A DNA stretch of 23,822 nt from the IMG/VR virus record IMGVR_UViG_3300027503_000059, positions 1-23,822 of that record; one strand, 5' to 3'. How positions within the stretch are numbered: the stretch's first letter is position 1; every line of letters begins with the position of its first letter. The notes below the pieces were generated by a model. It did no database searches, had not been told where the DNA came from, and saw only the letters and a program-made list of their open reading frames with translations. The position numbers and the translations under genes were made by a program. This DNA comes from a virus. Of this stretch, positions 8,123 through 20,100 are shown in pieces.

Positions 8123-11100
8123 ATGGCAAAGTTTTTTCCAAAAAGTCAATTACCTATTAGAAAGTCATCTGATTTATTACCAAAGGTATTTCAAACAGAT
8201 GCTAATGATAAATTTTTATCCGGCGTTTTAGATCCGTTACTGCAACCTGGTACACTAGAGAAGAACGTAGGATATGTTGGGCGTAGATACGGTAAAACAT
8301 ACAACGGCTCAGACATTTATTTAGATACCGACGCTACTCTTAGAAGTAGATATCAGTTGGAGCCTGGCGTTGTTCTTAAAAAAGATGGTAAGACACAAAA
8401 TTTTTATGACTTCATTGACTTTAAAAATATTTTAAAATATTTTGGAAATAATGAAGATAGAGATGATCTAATTGATCAACACCAGCACTATAGTTGGAAC
8501 CCTCCTGTTGACTGGGATAAGTTTATTAATTATAGAGAATATTTTTGGATGCCAAGCGGTCCTCCACCAATTAGAATTTTAGGCCAAAGTTCTTCTGTAA
8601 TAAGCACATATAGAGTTAAGCTCGGAGAAGCGTCTTCTTTTATTTTTTCTCCAGACGGCTATACAAACAATCCTAGAATAACATTATATAGAGGACAAAA
8701 ATACAAATTTATTGTAAATGTTCCGGGTAACGGATTTGTTATTAGAACATCATATGATACTGGTTCATTGACATTTAATCCTGATTTATTCTATCCTCAA
8801 GGATCTATTGTTGTATTCAATGGTTCTGTATGGAAAGCAAAAGTTCCAGTATCTCCGGCCGACGGTAGCACAATAACAACAGAATCTCAAGACTGGGAAT
8901 TTGTTGAAATTGTAAATGCAAATTCAGCAGCACTTGACTACACTAAAGGAATTACAAATTTTGGCATTGAGAATGGAACACTAACATTTGATGTGCCTTA
9001 CGATGCGCCGGATATTCTTTATTATCAAAGTATTACTGATCCAAATAAATTTGGTCAGTTTATTATTTCCGACATTGAAGAAAATTCAAAAATTAATATT
9101 AACGATGATATTATTGGAAAGACAACATATACAAGTAGCAACGGAATTGAACTAAGCAATGGTATGATTGTTAATTTTGGCGGTGTTGTTACCCCAGAGA
9201 AATATTCAAAAGGAAATTGGTTAGTTGAAGGTGTTGGTAAAGCAATCTCATTGACCAACTTTGATGATTTAGTTGTTCCTGTATTAACATCAGATGTTCC
9301 AGAAGTATTATTTGATAATGAAGGTTTTGACACAGCACCTTTTGATGATGCAAGCTCGTATCCGGGAACAAAAGATTATATCACAATAGCTAAAAGTAGT
9401 AAAGATTTAAATCCTTGGTCACGATATAATCGTTGGTTTCATAGAAGTGTATTGGAACTTTCTTTTAAATTATCAGGAGAAGATTTTTACCACGACGAAG
9501 CAGCTAGAGCAAAACGTCCTATTATAGAATTTTTACCAAATTTAAAATTATACGAACACGGAGTATTTGCTAAGGAAACCGTAGATTACATTGACACATT
9601 TACGTCAGACGTATTTTCTAAAATTGAAGGAAGTACTGGTTATAGTATTGACGGTGAGCCGTTGTTTAACGGAGCAAGAATTCTTGTAACGGCCGACACT
9701 GATAGTTTAGCTAATAATAAAATTTATCAAGTTAAATTCTTCACTCAAAACGGTCAAAATCAAATCACCTTAATAAAAGTTGATGATACTGAATCCATCA
9801 TTGGAGAAACCTTATTAGTTCGCCGTGGAAAGAAAAATAAAGGAACAATGTTCTACTATGATGGAACCGCTTGGTTAAGTAGCCAAGAAAAAACTAAAGT
9901 TAATCAAGCACCTTTATTTGATGCATTTGATGAAAATGGTGTAAGTTTTTCTGATAAAGATACGTATCCAGTTTCAACATTCCGCGGTACTAAAATTTTA
10001 GCATACAAAGAAAGCACAGGAGTTGTTGACCTAGAACTTGGATTTCCAATTAGCTATCTTAATATCAGCAACGTTGGAGATATAAGTTTTGAATTTGTAT
10101 GGGATATAGAATCCTTTACCTATGAAGTTTTAAGAAAATCATATTCAAAAAATATTAATACTGGTTTCTGTAAATTTAACCTAACAGACGAATATGTTAA
10201 TCATTGGATTGAAACTGAACAAAAATATCTACAACCAATCATTGATTCGCAGGTAATTACCACAGCAACTGACACGGTTTATTTTAATACCGTTGATTGG
10301 TTTAAAGTAACTGATCAAGACGAAATTTATTTTTATAAGAACGGAGAGCGTTATACAGAATCATATACAAGACAAGGTGGAAATTTTATTTTTGCTACAC
10401 CGTTTGCTGTAAAAGATGTTCTTGTAATAAAAATATTTTGTAATTTAATTCCAGAAGAAGGATATTATGAAATTCCTGTAGGTTTGGAAAAAAATCCGTT
10501 AAACAACGAACTAACAGATTTTACGTTTGGACAAGCAGTTGATCATATTTCGTCTGGATTAGAATTTTACAATGGATTCTCTGGACTTGTTGTAGGAAAT
10601 AATTCTTTAAGAGACATTCATGGATTCCAGGCATATACTAAGAGATTTTTAAAACATGAAAGTGTGGCACCTGTTGCATTAACATTGCTAGTTGATAAGC
10701 AGGTTAATTTAATTAAAGCTCTCCGATATGCTAAAAAGTCTTATACTGATTTTAAACATAATTTTATTAAAATTTCTGGAGAATTAGATTTTGATGGAGA
10801 TATTCCAAAGCTAGTTGACAATATTATTAATGAATTAACAAGAGGTAAAAATCCTTCAAGCCCGTTTGTAAATTCTGATATGATCGGTAGCGGAGCATAT
10901 ACAAATTTAATTTACGAAGTTGAAGATCCAGATATTAACACATTTGTTATTTCAGATAAATTTGATTTAAAAACTTTAAGTAATCGAGCTGTCTACCTAT
11001 ACATTAATAATCAACAATTAATTAATGGATTTGATTACGAATTTAATAGTGACTTTTCTTTTGTTAATATTTTAAAAACACTTAATGTTGGAGACATACT

Positions 11101-14100
11101 TGAAATTAGAGAATATGTTTCTTCAGGATTTAATCATATCCCTCAAACACCGACAAAGATTGGATTGTTTAAAAAGTTTGTACCTGAAAAATTCTTAGAT
11201 GACACCTTTGTTGAACCAAAATATATGATTCAAGGACACGACGGTAGCCTTACAACAGCATTTAATGACTATCGAGACGATGCGCTTCTTGAATTAGAAT
11301 TAAGAATTTTTAATAACATCAAAAAAGAATATGATGAAAATATATTTGATATTGATGCAACCGCTGGCGGATATTATAAGACTGGAATATTTGAATACAA
11401 TCAAATTATACAAATAAACACACAAGAATTTTTAAAATGGATTGCAGATACAAATATCGATTATGTAAGTAATAGCTATTTTGACAGCGAAAATTCTTTC
11501 ACTTATACATATTCTAATATGTCTGACCCAGCCGGATTAGAAAATTTACCAGGTTGGTGGAGAGGAGTCTACAAGTATTTTTACGATACAGATCGTCCAC
11601 ATCGCTGCCCATGGGAAATGTTAGGATTTTCTATTAAACCGACATGGTGGGAAAGTGAATACGGACCTGCACCATACACTAGAAACAATTTACTTTTATG
11701 GGAAGACCTGGCTGCCGGCCTAATTAGACAAGGTCCAAGAGCAGGTGTTCATAAACGATATGTAAGATCTACTTTGTTAACACACATTCCTGTAGATGGA
11801 GATGGTAAACTATTAAGCCCTCTAGATTCAAATCTAGCACAAAATTTTTCTTTGATTAATAATCAAGGGGATTTTAACTTTGGCGATATTTCCCCTGCAG
11901 AACATGCATGGTATAGCAGTAGTGAATATCCATTTGCAACAATTATTGGAATGGCATTGTTAAGACCTTTTGAATTTGTAGGCAAAAATTTTGACAATTC
12001 AAAAATTGTAAGAAACAAATTAAATCAATTAGTACATACCGATACAGGTATCTTTGTTAAAGTTGAAGATTTAGTTGGATCAAGTTCTGGCGGATATTTA
12101 ACCAGCGGATTAGTTTCTTATATTGTAGATTATTTAAAGAGCCATAATATTAATGAAAATGTGTTGCAGGAAAAATTAGATGAAATCGATGTTTACCTAA
12201 CACATAGATTATCTGGATTTGTTGATCAAACACAACAACGATTTATTTTAGATTCAAAAAATCCTAATTCTACTTCGGCAAATATTTTTGTTCCGGTAGA
12301 AAATCAGGAAATTTATTATAATGTTAGTGCTCCAATTGCAAGTATAATTTATAGCGCGGTCATTGTTGAAAAAATGACCAACGGTTGGAAAATTAGCGGC
12401 TATGACTTTTTAGATCCGCATTTTACATATTTTGCTCCGGTGATTAGTCAAATAGATCCTCTTATTTCAGTTGGCGGAGTTTCTGAAAATTTTGTTAATT
12501 GGACAGAAGATAAATTTTATGGAAATGGTGTAGTAGCAAGATATAATAATGAATATTATAGAAGTGTTAAAAGCCATCAAAGCGGATCCACATTTGATTT
12601 AACCCTGTGGAAAAAACTTCCAGACCTTCCTAAGAAAGACGACGTTCAAGCATTTAAGAGAAGAACATTTAACACCATAAGAGAACAAAAAATAAGTTAT
12701 GGAACTACCATCGGCACAATCCAAGGAGTAGTTGATTTCTTATTAGGTTATGAACAATATCTAATTTCTAAAGGATTTAAATTTGATAGATACGATACAG
12801 ACAGCAAGGTAACTCAAGATTGGTTCACTAGTGCTAAAGAATTTATGTACTGGACACAGCATAATTGGGCTCCTGGATCTTTATTAACTTTAAGTCCTGC
12901 TGCTGAAAAAATGGATGTATCTTATCCAATTGGTGTTCCTGATAATCTATTAGATAGCTTTTATGAATATCAAGTGTTTAGAGGTGACGGTCAGCCATTG
13001 ACTCCTAATTTCTTAAACATAAAAAGAGATTTTCAAAATATAACTATTGAAACTACAAACACAGCAGAAGGAATTTATTTCTTTAAAGCTCACTTAGTGT
13101 TAAAAGAACACGTTGCTATTTTCGATGACCGAACCGTTTTCAATGATGTTATCTATGATAAAACAACAGGCTATCGTCAAGAAAGAGTTAAGGCAAGAGG
13201 TTTTAGAACCGTTGACTGGGACGGTGATTATACAAGTCCCGGATTCTTATTTGATAATGTTAATATTATAGCATGGCAACCTTATACTGATTACAGATTG
13301 GGTGATATAGTTAATTACAAAAGTTATAACTGGGTAACAAAATCTAATCACACATCTACCGATCAATTTGTAAATGCATTCTGGACTAAACTTGATTCAA
13401 CACCGAACAAGAGATTAGTTCCAAACTTTGATTATAGAATTAATCAATTTGAAGATTATTATAATCTTGATGCAGATGGTCTTGGGTCAAGCCAACGAGA
13501 TCTTGGTCGACACGCCATCGGTTATCAAACTAGAGAATACTTACAAAATCTTGCAGAAGATGACGTAACACAATTTCAGTTATATCAAGGTTTTATTAGA
13601 GAAAAAGGTACATTAAATGCCGCTGTTAAAATATTTGATAAACTAAGCAAAACAACAGAAGATAGTATTGTTTTAAACGAAGAATGGGCGTTTAATGTTG
13701 GTACCTTAGGCGGAGTAGACGAGTTAAATGAAGTTGAATTTGCATTTAATAAAGACTCCTTACAAGTAAATCCTCAGCCAATGATATTTGTGTCATCGGC
13801 TTATACAGGAGTAATACTTGATCAATATCTAAGAATCCCTGCATCGGACTTTACAAATGCTCCGTCGCCTTTTACAACTTCGATTATTCCTAAAACAGAT
13901 TTTGATCAATTTCAGTCTGCGGGTTACGTAAAACTTGACCAAGTTGATTTTGTTATTAAGAATAGATCAGATTTAGAAACATTAGATATTACACAAGTAA
14001 AAGACGGCGACCATTTTTGGATTACATTCGATAATTCAGCATGGACGGTTTTAAGATTTACTAGAAAGCCATTATTAACTTTAATTTCAGCAATTAAAAC

Positions 14101-17100
14101 AGGTACAACAATTGAAATTACATTTAATCGTAGACACGCTTTTATTGTTGACGATTACATTGGCATTAACGATGTTCCTAACCTAACCGGCTTTTATAAA
14201 ATTAATGAAGTAACTCTTACTTCTGTTATCATTGCCTGCGCATCTGATGCTAAAGATCCATTAGTTGATACAAGTACATTAATTCGTGTTTACGGATTAG
14301 ACAATGTTAGATTTTCTTCTGGATCGGATATAGATCAAGAATATGTTGCATTATTGCCTAACAATTCAAAATTGTGGTTTGATTCTAATGATAACGGACT
14401 ATGGGAAGTTGTACAAAAAAATAAAGTCTTTAGCTATAAATCCTTAACTGATTATGGAACTACCGTGCCCGAAGGAACAGGACATGCAGTTTGTTATGTT
14501 GAAAGATTACAACAAACTATTACAAGCATGCCTTCAAATTCAATGGTTCTTGTTTATGTTGAGGGACCTACAGGTTTAAAAATTAAACAGACATTTGCCC
14601 CTGAGCCTGAACTATATTTGTTGCTTTCTAATTCTTTTGGAGAAGAACTTGCAGTAAGTCCTGACGGACATTTCTTAGCAGTTGGATGTCCTAGAGCATC
14701 GGGCGTGCCTTCAGCATATATTGGTGTTTTTGATCCTACAGCAAATTATGAAATAGGTGATGTTGTTGAATATGCTGGAAAATTGTGGAAGGCTACAACA
14801 GCAGTAGTAGGAGACGGCAGTACAATTGATATTCAAAGTAATGATTGGGAGCCTACATCTTTATTAACTTATGATCCAAATTTTGGCCGTGGCGAAGGAT
14901 TTAGAAATCAAGGAGCTGTTTCGATTTATGTTTGGAATAATCAAAACTGGTCATTAACAACTACACTAGTAAGTCCAAGACCTGCGTTTGATGAAAATTT
15001 TGGATCTAATATTTCTATTTCAAAATCTGGTTCAGATTATTGGATGGCTGTTTCAGCTCCTGGTTCGTTAGATAGCAGGGGTAGAATTTATCTTTACAGG
15101 TATAATAGTGAAACTTTGGCCTGGGAACAACACGAAAATAACAATTATATTGGAGTATATGTTTCAGATCCTGCTAGACAATATCCAAAAGGATCAATTG
15201 TATGGTGGAATAATTCCTACTGGAAAGCGGTTGAGGATACCAACGGTGACGGTAGTACCATTAGTATCAGTTCACCCGACTGGATAAAAATTGATGACAT
15301 ATCTAGTCAATCATCTTTACCAACAAACGTTTCTATTGAAGATGACGGATCAACAATTTCGTCTGGATTATTAAGTGAAAGTGATCTAGCAGAACTTACA
15401 AAACAAGGTGATATGTTTGGTTCTGCAATGGCAATGAATAAAGATGGATCTATATTAGTTGTCGGTGTTGCTGATAGTGATGGTATTTACTTTGCAAATT
15501 ATAAAGGAATCTGGTCAGCCACCCAAGAATATATTGCAGGAGATGTTGTAAAATATCAAGGTTACTATCATAGACTAACAAATGTTCGTCCTGAAGATCC
15601 TGTAGATTCAGCAACCTATAGAAGTTTTGGAGAATACCCAGACGATGGATTGCCATGGACTAACGTGGGCGACAGCACTATTCCGTATTCAACAGGTAAA
15701 GTTTATATCTACCAAAGAGATAGTAATAGTGTTTACAAACTAAAACAAACAATAACTGCTGGATCAATTGGATTATTTGATGATACTGGCAATAACGAAT
15801 CTATCACCGTTGGTGATAAATTTGGATTCTCTGTTGATGTTGATGCAACAGGTCAACACATTGTTATTAGTGCTCCTCAGGCAGATATTAATTTACAAAA
15901 TCAAGGTGCAGTATATTATTTCTCTGCAACTAGTTTAACAAATCCAGAATGGAGATTAAAACAAAAATTAGAAAGTTTTGAAGAATATAATAATTTGTTG
16001 TTTGGTTCTGATGTATCTATTAGTTCTGGAACAGAAAGAATAGTTGTTGGCGCAAAAAATGCTCCATACAAATCTTATGCATATTTTGAAACAGGAACTA
16101 CATTTGATAAAAATTCAACAATATTTTCAACATTTAACGGTTATTCGGGACAGGTATATTCTTTTGAAAGAGTTAGTGGAAAATATTTCTTAACAGAAAA
16201 ATTAGAAGCAGACGTAACCAATAATGAATCTTTTGGTTATGCCATTGATGCAACATCCGATGTTATTGTAGTTGGTTCTCCTAACTACAATAACGGTGAC
16301 GGTTTAGTTAGAACATTTAGAAAAGATACTTCTGTTAAATCTTTAAAAACATTAGCCGTTCAAGAACAATTAATTGATATTTCTAAAATTAAAAATATTT
16401 CTTTAATTGATGCAGATAAAAATGTTAAGATAAGCGACATTGATTTTATTGATCCAATTAAATTAAAAATATTAGGACTTGCAGAACAGGAACTTAATTT
16501 TAAAACACCGTACGATCCAGCAATTTATACCAACGGAACAGAAGAAACCGTAGTAGATCCTGACGCAGCTTGGTTTACAAAGAACGTTGGAAAACTATGG
16601 TGGAATTTAAACACAGCTAAGTGGTTGTACTATGAGCAAGGCGATATTGCTTATAGAAACGGTAATTGGGGACAATTAGCTAAAGGATCTACTATTGATG
16701 TTTATGAATGGGTTGAAACTACTCTATTACCTAGCGAATGGAGTGCCCTTGCTGACACCACTGCAGGATTAACTGAAGGAATCTCTGGACAGCCATTATA
16801 TCCTAATGATGATGTATATTCTGTAAAACAATTTTATAATGAAATTACACAACAGGTAACAGAAATAAAATATTATTATTGGGTTAAGGGCAGCACCGTT
16901 GTCCCACAAAAAGTTAATAGAAAATTGTCAGCAGGAGAAGTTGCAGCGTTGATTGAGACGCCAATTTCAAGCGGATATCCAATATTAGCATTGTTAGATA
17001 GTGATAAAATTTTAGCATACAATTTTAATAAATTTGTAACTTCTGGAAGAGCATTATTAAACATTGAATTCTACACAAATGAATCTTCAGTTAATCCTGT

Positions 17101-20100
17101 GCATAGAGAATATGTATTATTAGCTGAAGGCGTTGCAGACAACCTTCCTCCAGAAACTTTAGAGACTAAATGGATCGATAGTTTAGTTGGATTTGATCAA
17201 GCAGGTAATACCGTGCCTGATCCTAAACTTTCTACTAAAGAAAAATACGGATTATCATTCAGACCTCGTCAGAGTATGTTTGTAAATCGTTCTGAAATTT
17301 TAAAAATTGTTATTACTAATATTAATTCATTATTACTAACAAATCCATATTCTGAAATTTTAAATTTTGATAATTTAAATTCAACAGATTTAGAACCAGA
17401 TGAAAAATTAAACGAATATGATGTAGCAGTAGATACAATAACTGACTTAGAACAAATTGGTGCAATTCGTGTTCGCCAAGCAGTATTACAAGCAAATATT
17501 GTTAACGGCGAAGTTGATACAATTGATATTGTAGATTCTGGATTTGGTTATAAAAATGCTCCGTACATTGAAATACAAGGTGACGGAACAGGAGCCAGGG
17601 CTTATATTACAATTGATAATCAAGGTAGAGTAAGTAGTGTTAAAATTCAAACAACCGGAAGAAAATATACAACCGCCACCGTTAAAATTCGAGAGTATTC
17701 AGTATTAGTTAGAACTGATGAAACAATTAATAATTTCTGGAGTATCTATTCTTGGGATCAACAAAGAAGAATTTTCTATAAGAGTAAGTCTCAAGGTTAT
17801 GATGTAAGAAACTATTGGTCATATATCGATTGGTGGAAACCAGGATACTCAACCTCAACTAGAATATTATATGAAGTTCCAAGTTTGTATTTAGAACCAA
17901 CAATATATACTGAGCCAGGAGATTTAATTAGAGTTAAAGAATATGCTAACGGCGGATGGGCAGTACTTGAAAGAACAGCAGACGGCTCTGGTGAAATTTT
18001 AGGAAAATATCTGTTAGTTGCTAGACAAAACGGAACAATTGAATTTAAAGATTCTCTTTATAATACTAAAACAACCGCTATTGGTTTTGATAATGTTGGA
18101 TATTATGATACAGCATTATATGACTTAGAACCTTCAAGAGAATTAAGGATTATTTTAAATTCTATTAAAACTGATTTATTTGTTGGAGATCTTAAAGTTG
18201 AGTGGAATAAATTATTCTTCACTTGTGTAAGATATGCTTTCTCAGAAAATCAGCCAATTTTCTGGGCATTTAAAACAAGTTTTATTAATGCATTACATAA
18301 TGTTGGATCGTTAGAACATAAAGTTTCTTACAAGAACGATAACCTTCCTGCGTATCAAAAATATCTTGAAGAAATTAAACCATACAAAACTTCTATTAGA
18401 GAATATACAAGTCGTTATGTAAATCAAGAATCAACAAATACAGATATTTTAGATTTTGATTTACCTCCCGTATATTCCACACGCGATAATAAAATTGTTC
18501 CAGTGAATAATGGATACAATTTATTTGATCAGTATCCATGGAAGTGGTGGTATGACAACAAAGGATTCTCAGTAGTATCTATTGAAGTTTCATATGCAGG
18601 TGCAGATTATACATCTGTTCCTACCGTTCTTATTGAGGGCAACGGAACAGGAGCAAAAGCTAAAGCATATATTTCAAATGGTAAAGTTTCTGGTATCACA
18701 ATGGTTGATATTGGAGAAGGGTATACTGAAACACCAACAATTACGTTAGTTGGTGGCAACGGTTCGTCTTTATTAAAAGCAAAAGCAATTGCAATTTTAG
18801 GTCAAACAAAAGCAAGAACATTTAATCTTGGAATTAAGTTTGACAGAATTTCTAAAGAAGGCATTTATAACGCATTTACGCATTCTCAAACATTTACTGC
18901 ATCAGGACGTACTGCGGTTTTTGATTTAGCATTTGCGCCAACAAGAGATAAATCGAAAATTACTATTGTTAAAAACAAACAATTAATATTGAATAATGAA
19001 TATAGTTTATCATTGTTCAAAACATCTACCGATGATTATAAGATCCTAAAAGGTAGATTGATTTTTGTTGACCCGCCAGCTAAAGATGATGTTATTACAA
19101 TAACATATGAAAAGAATGATGAATTGTTAGATGCTGTTAACAGAATTAACAAGTATTATTCACCAACTAGCGGAATGATTGGAAATGAAGTTGGACAATT
19201 AATGACCGGTATTGATTTTGGCGGAGTTCAAGTTCAAGGAACAACATTTGATGTAACTGGCGGATGGGACGCTCTTCCGTGGTTTACTGATAGCTGGGAC
19301 AGCGTTGACTCTAACGACGATTATTATGTAATTGTTGACGGTAGTACCTCTGGGATTGAACTACCAGAAGCTCCTGTAGAAAATCAAATAATTACAATTT
19401 ATCTACAAAGAGCAGGAACATCTAAACCGATTAGAATTGACGATCCACACTTTGATCATGCCGGCGACTCGGCATTAGTAACAAATTCTAATGCTCTTAT
19501 GCCAACGTTTGTTGGAGATGGTTCTACAAAAATTGTTTCTATTGAAAATTATTTCCAAACATATGCAGGCGATGTATTAATTTTCCGTCCTGCAGAAAGC
19601 GACGGATCTGTTAATATTACAGATACAAACCTTCTCGATTCTAAGATTAGTGGCGGAACATTAGCATCAATGAGCGGTGCATATTCAACTGCTACAGGAA
19701 TGACAGCAGAAGAAATTGTAATTAGCGGTGGCGCATTTAATACGCCAGATCATACACCTGCTCCTGAAGAAAATGTACCGGGACAAATACTTGATAGTGT
19801 TTCTATTAAGGTGTTCCAAACTACAATCAGTGGTGCTGCAACTATTCAAAATAAAGTTGTTATTTCAGATGGAATTACTTCTCGATATGCCATTGATTTA
19901 ACTATAATAGAAGAAGCATCAATATTGGTCTATGTAGATAAAATTTCCTATGTTTCATTTGGAGATAGCACAACCAGTTATAGCATAGATTTTACAACCA
20001 ACGAAATTGTGTTTAATACTCCACCTGCGCTAGGCTCTACAATTGAGATCATTGCAATTGGTCGTGGGGGTATTGCATTATTAGATTTCCAAGAGTTTGT

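Larger units (their letters stand above)
14543..16327 (+). repeat. FG-GAP beta-propeller region of the giant protein
   Basis: Residues 2141-2735 contain six blade starts of the integrin-alpha FG-GAP type at residues 2172, 2293, 2432, 2567, 2627 and 2704. Examples are FGEELAVSPDGHFLAVGCP, FGSAMAMNKDGSILVVGVA, FGFSVDVDATGQHIVISAP and FGYAIDATSDVIVVGSP. Each is followed by a G-x-V/I-x-x-Y/F strand (GAVSIYVW, GRIYLYRY, GKVYIYQR, GAVYYFS, GQVYSFER, GLVRTFRK). A preceding orphan strand (MVLVYVEG at 2141) could close the ring. Spacing is 60-77 residues for the last blades but 121-139 for the first three, which hold inserts. These motifs commonly build six- to seven-bladed propellers in adhesins. The binding role here is inferred. 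Confidence 0.75.

Noticed and set aside
12980-12988. An RGD tripeptide in the giant protein, tempting next to integrin-like FG-GAP repeats
   Set aside because: A single three-residue match in 4561 residues is expected by chance, it lies about 550 residues before the propeller, and a bacterial host has no integrins.
15450-15656. Open frames on the minus strand, here and at several other places (for example 22640-22837 and 5027-5377)
   Set aside because: All lie antisense within clearly coding + strand genes, lack ribosome sites and resemble no family, so they are by-products of AT-rich coding sequence.
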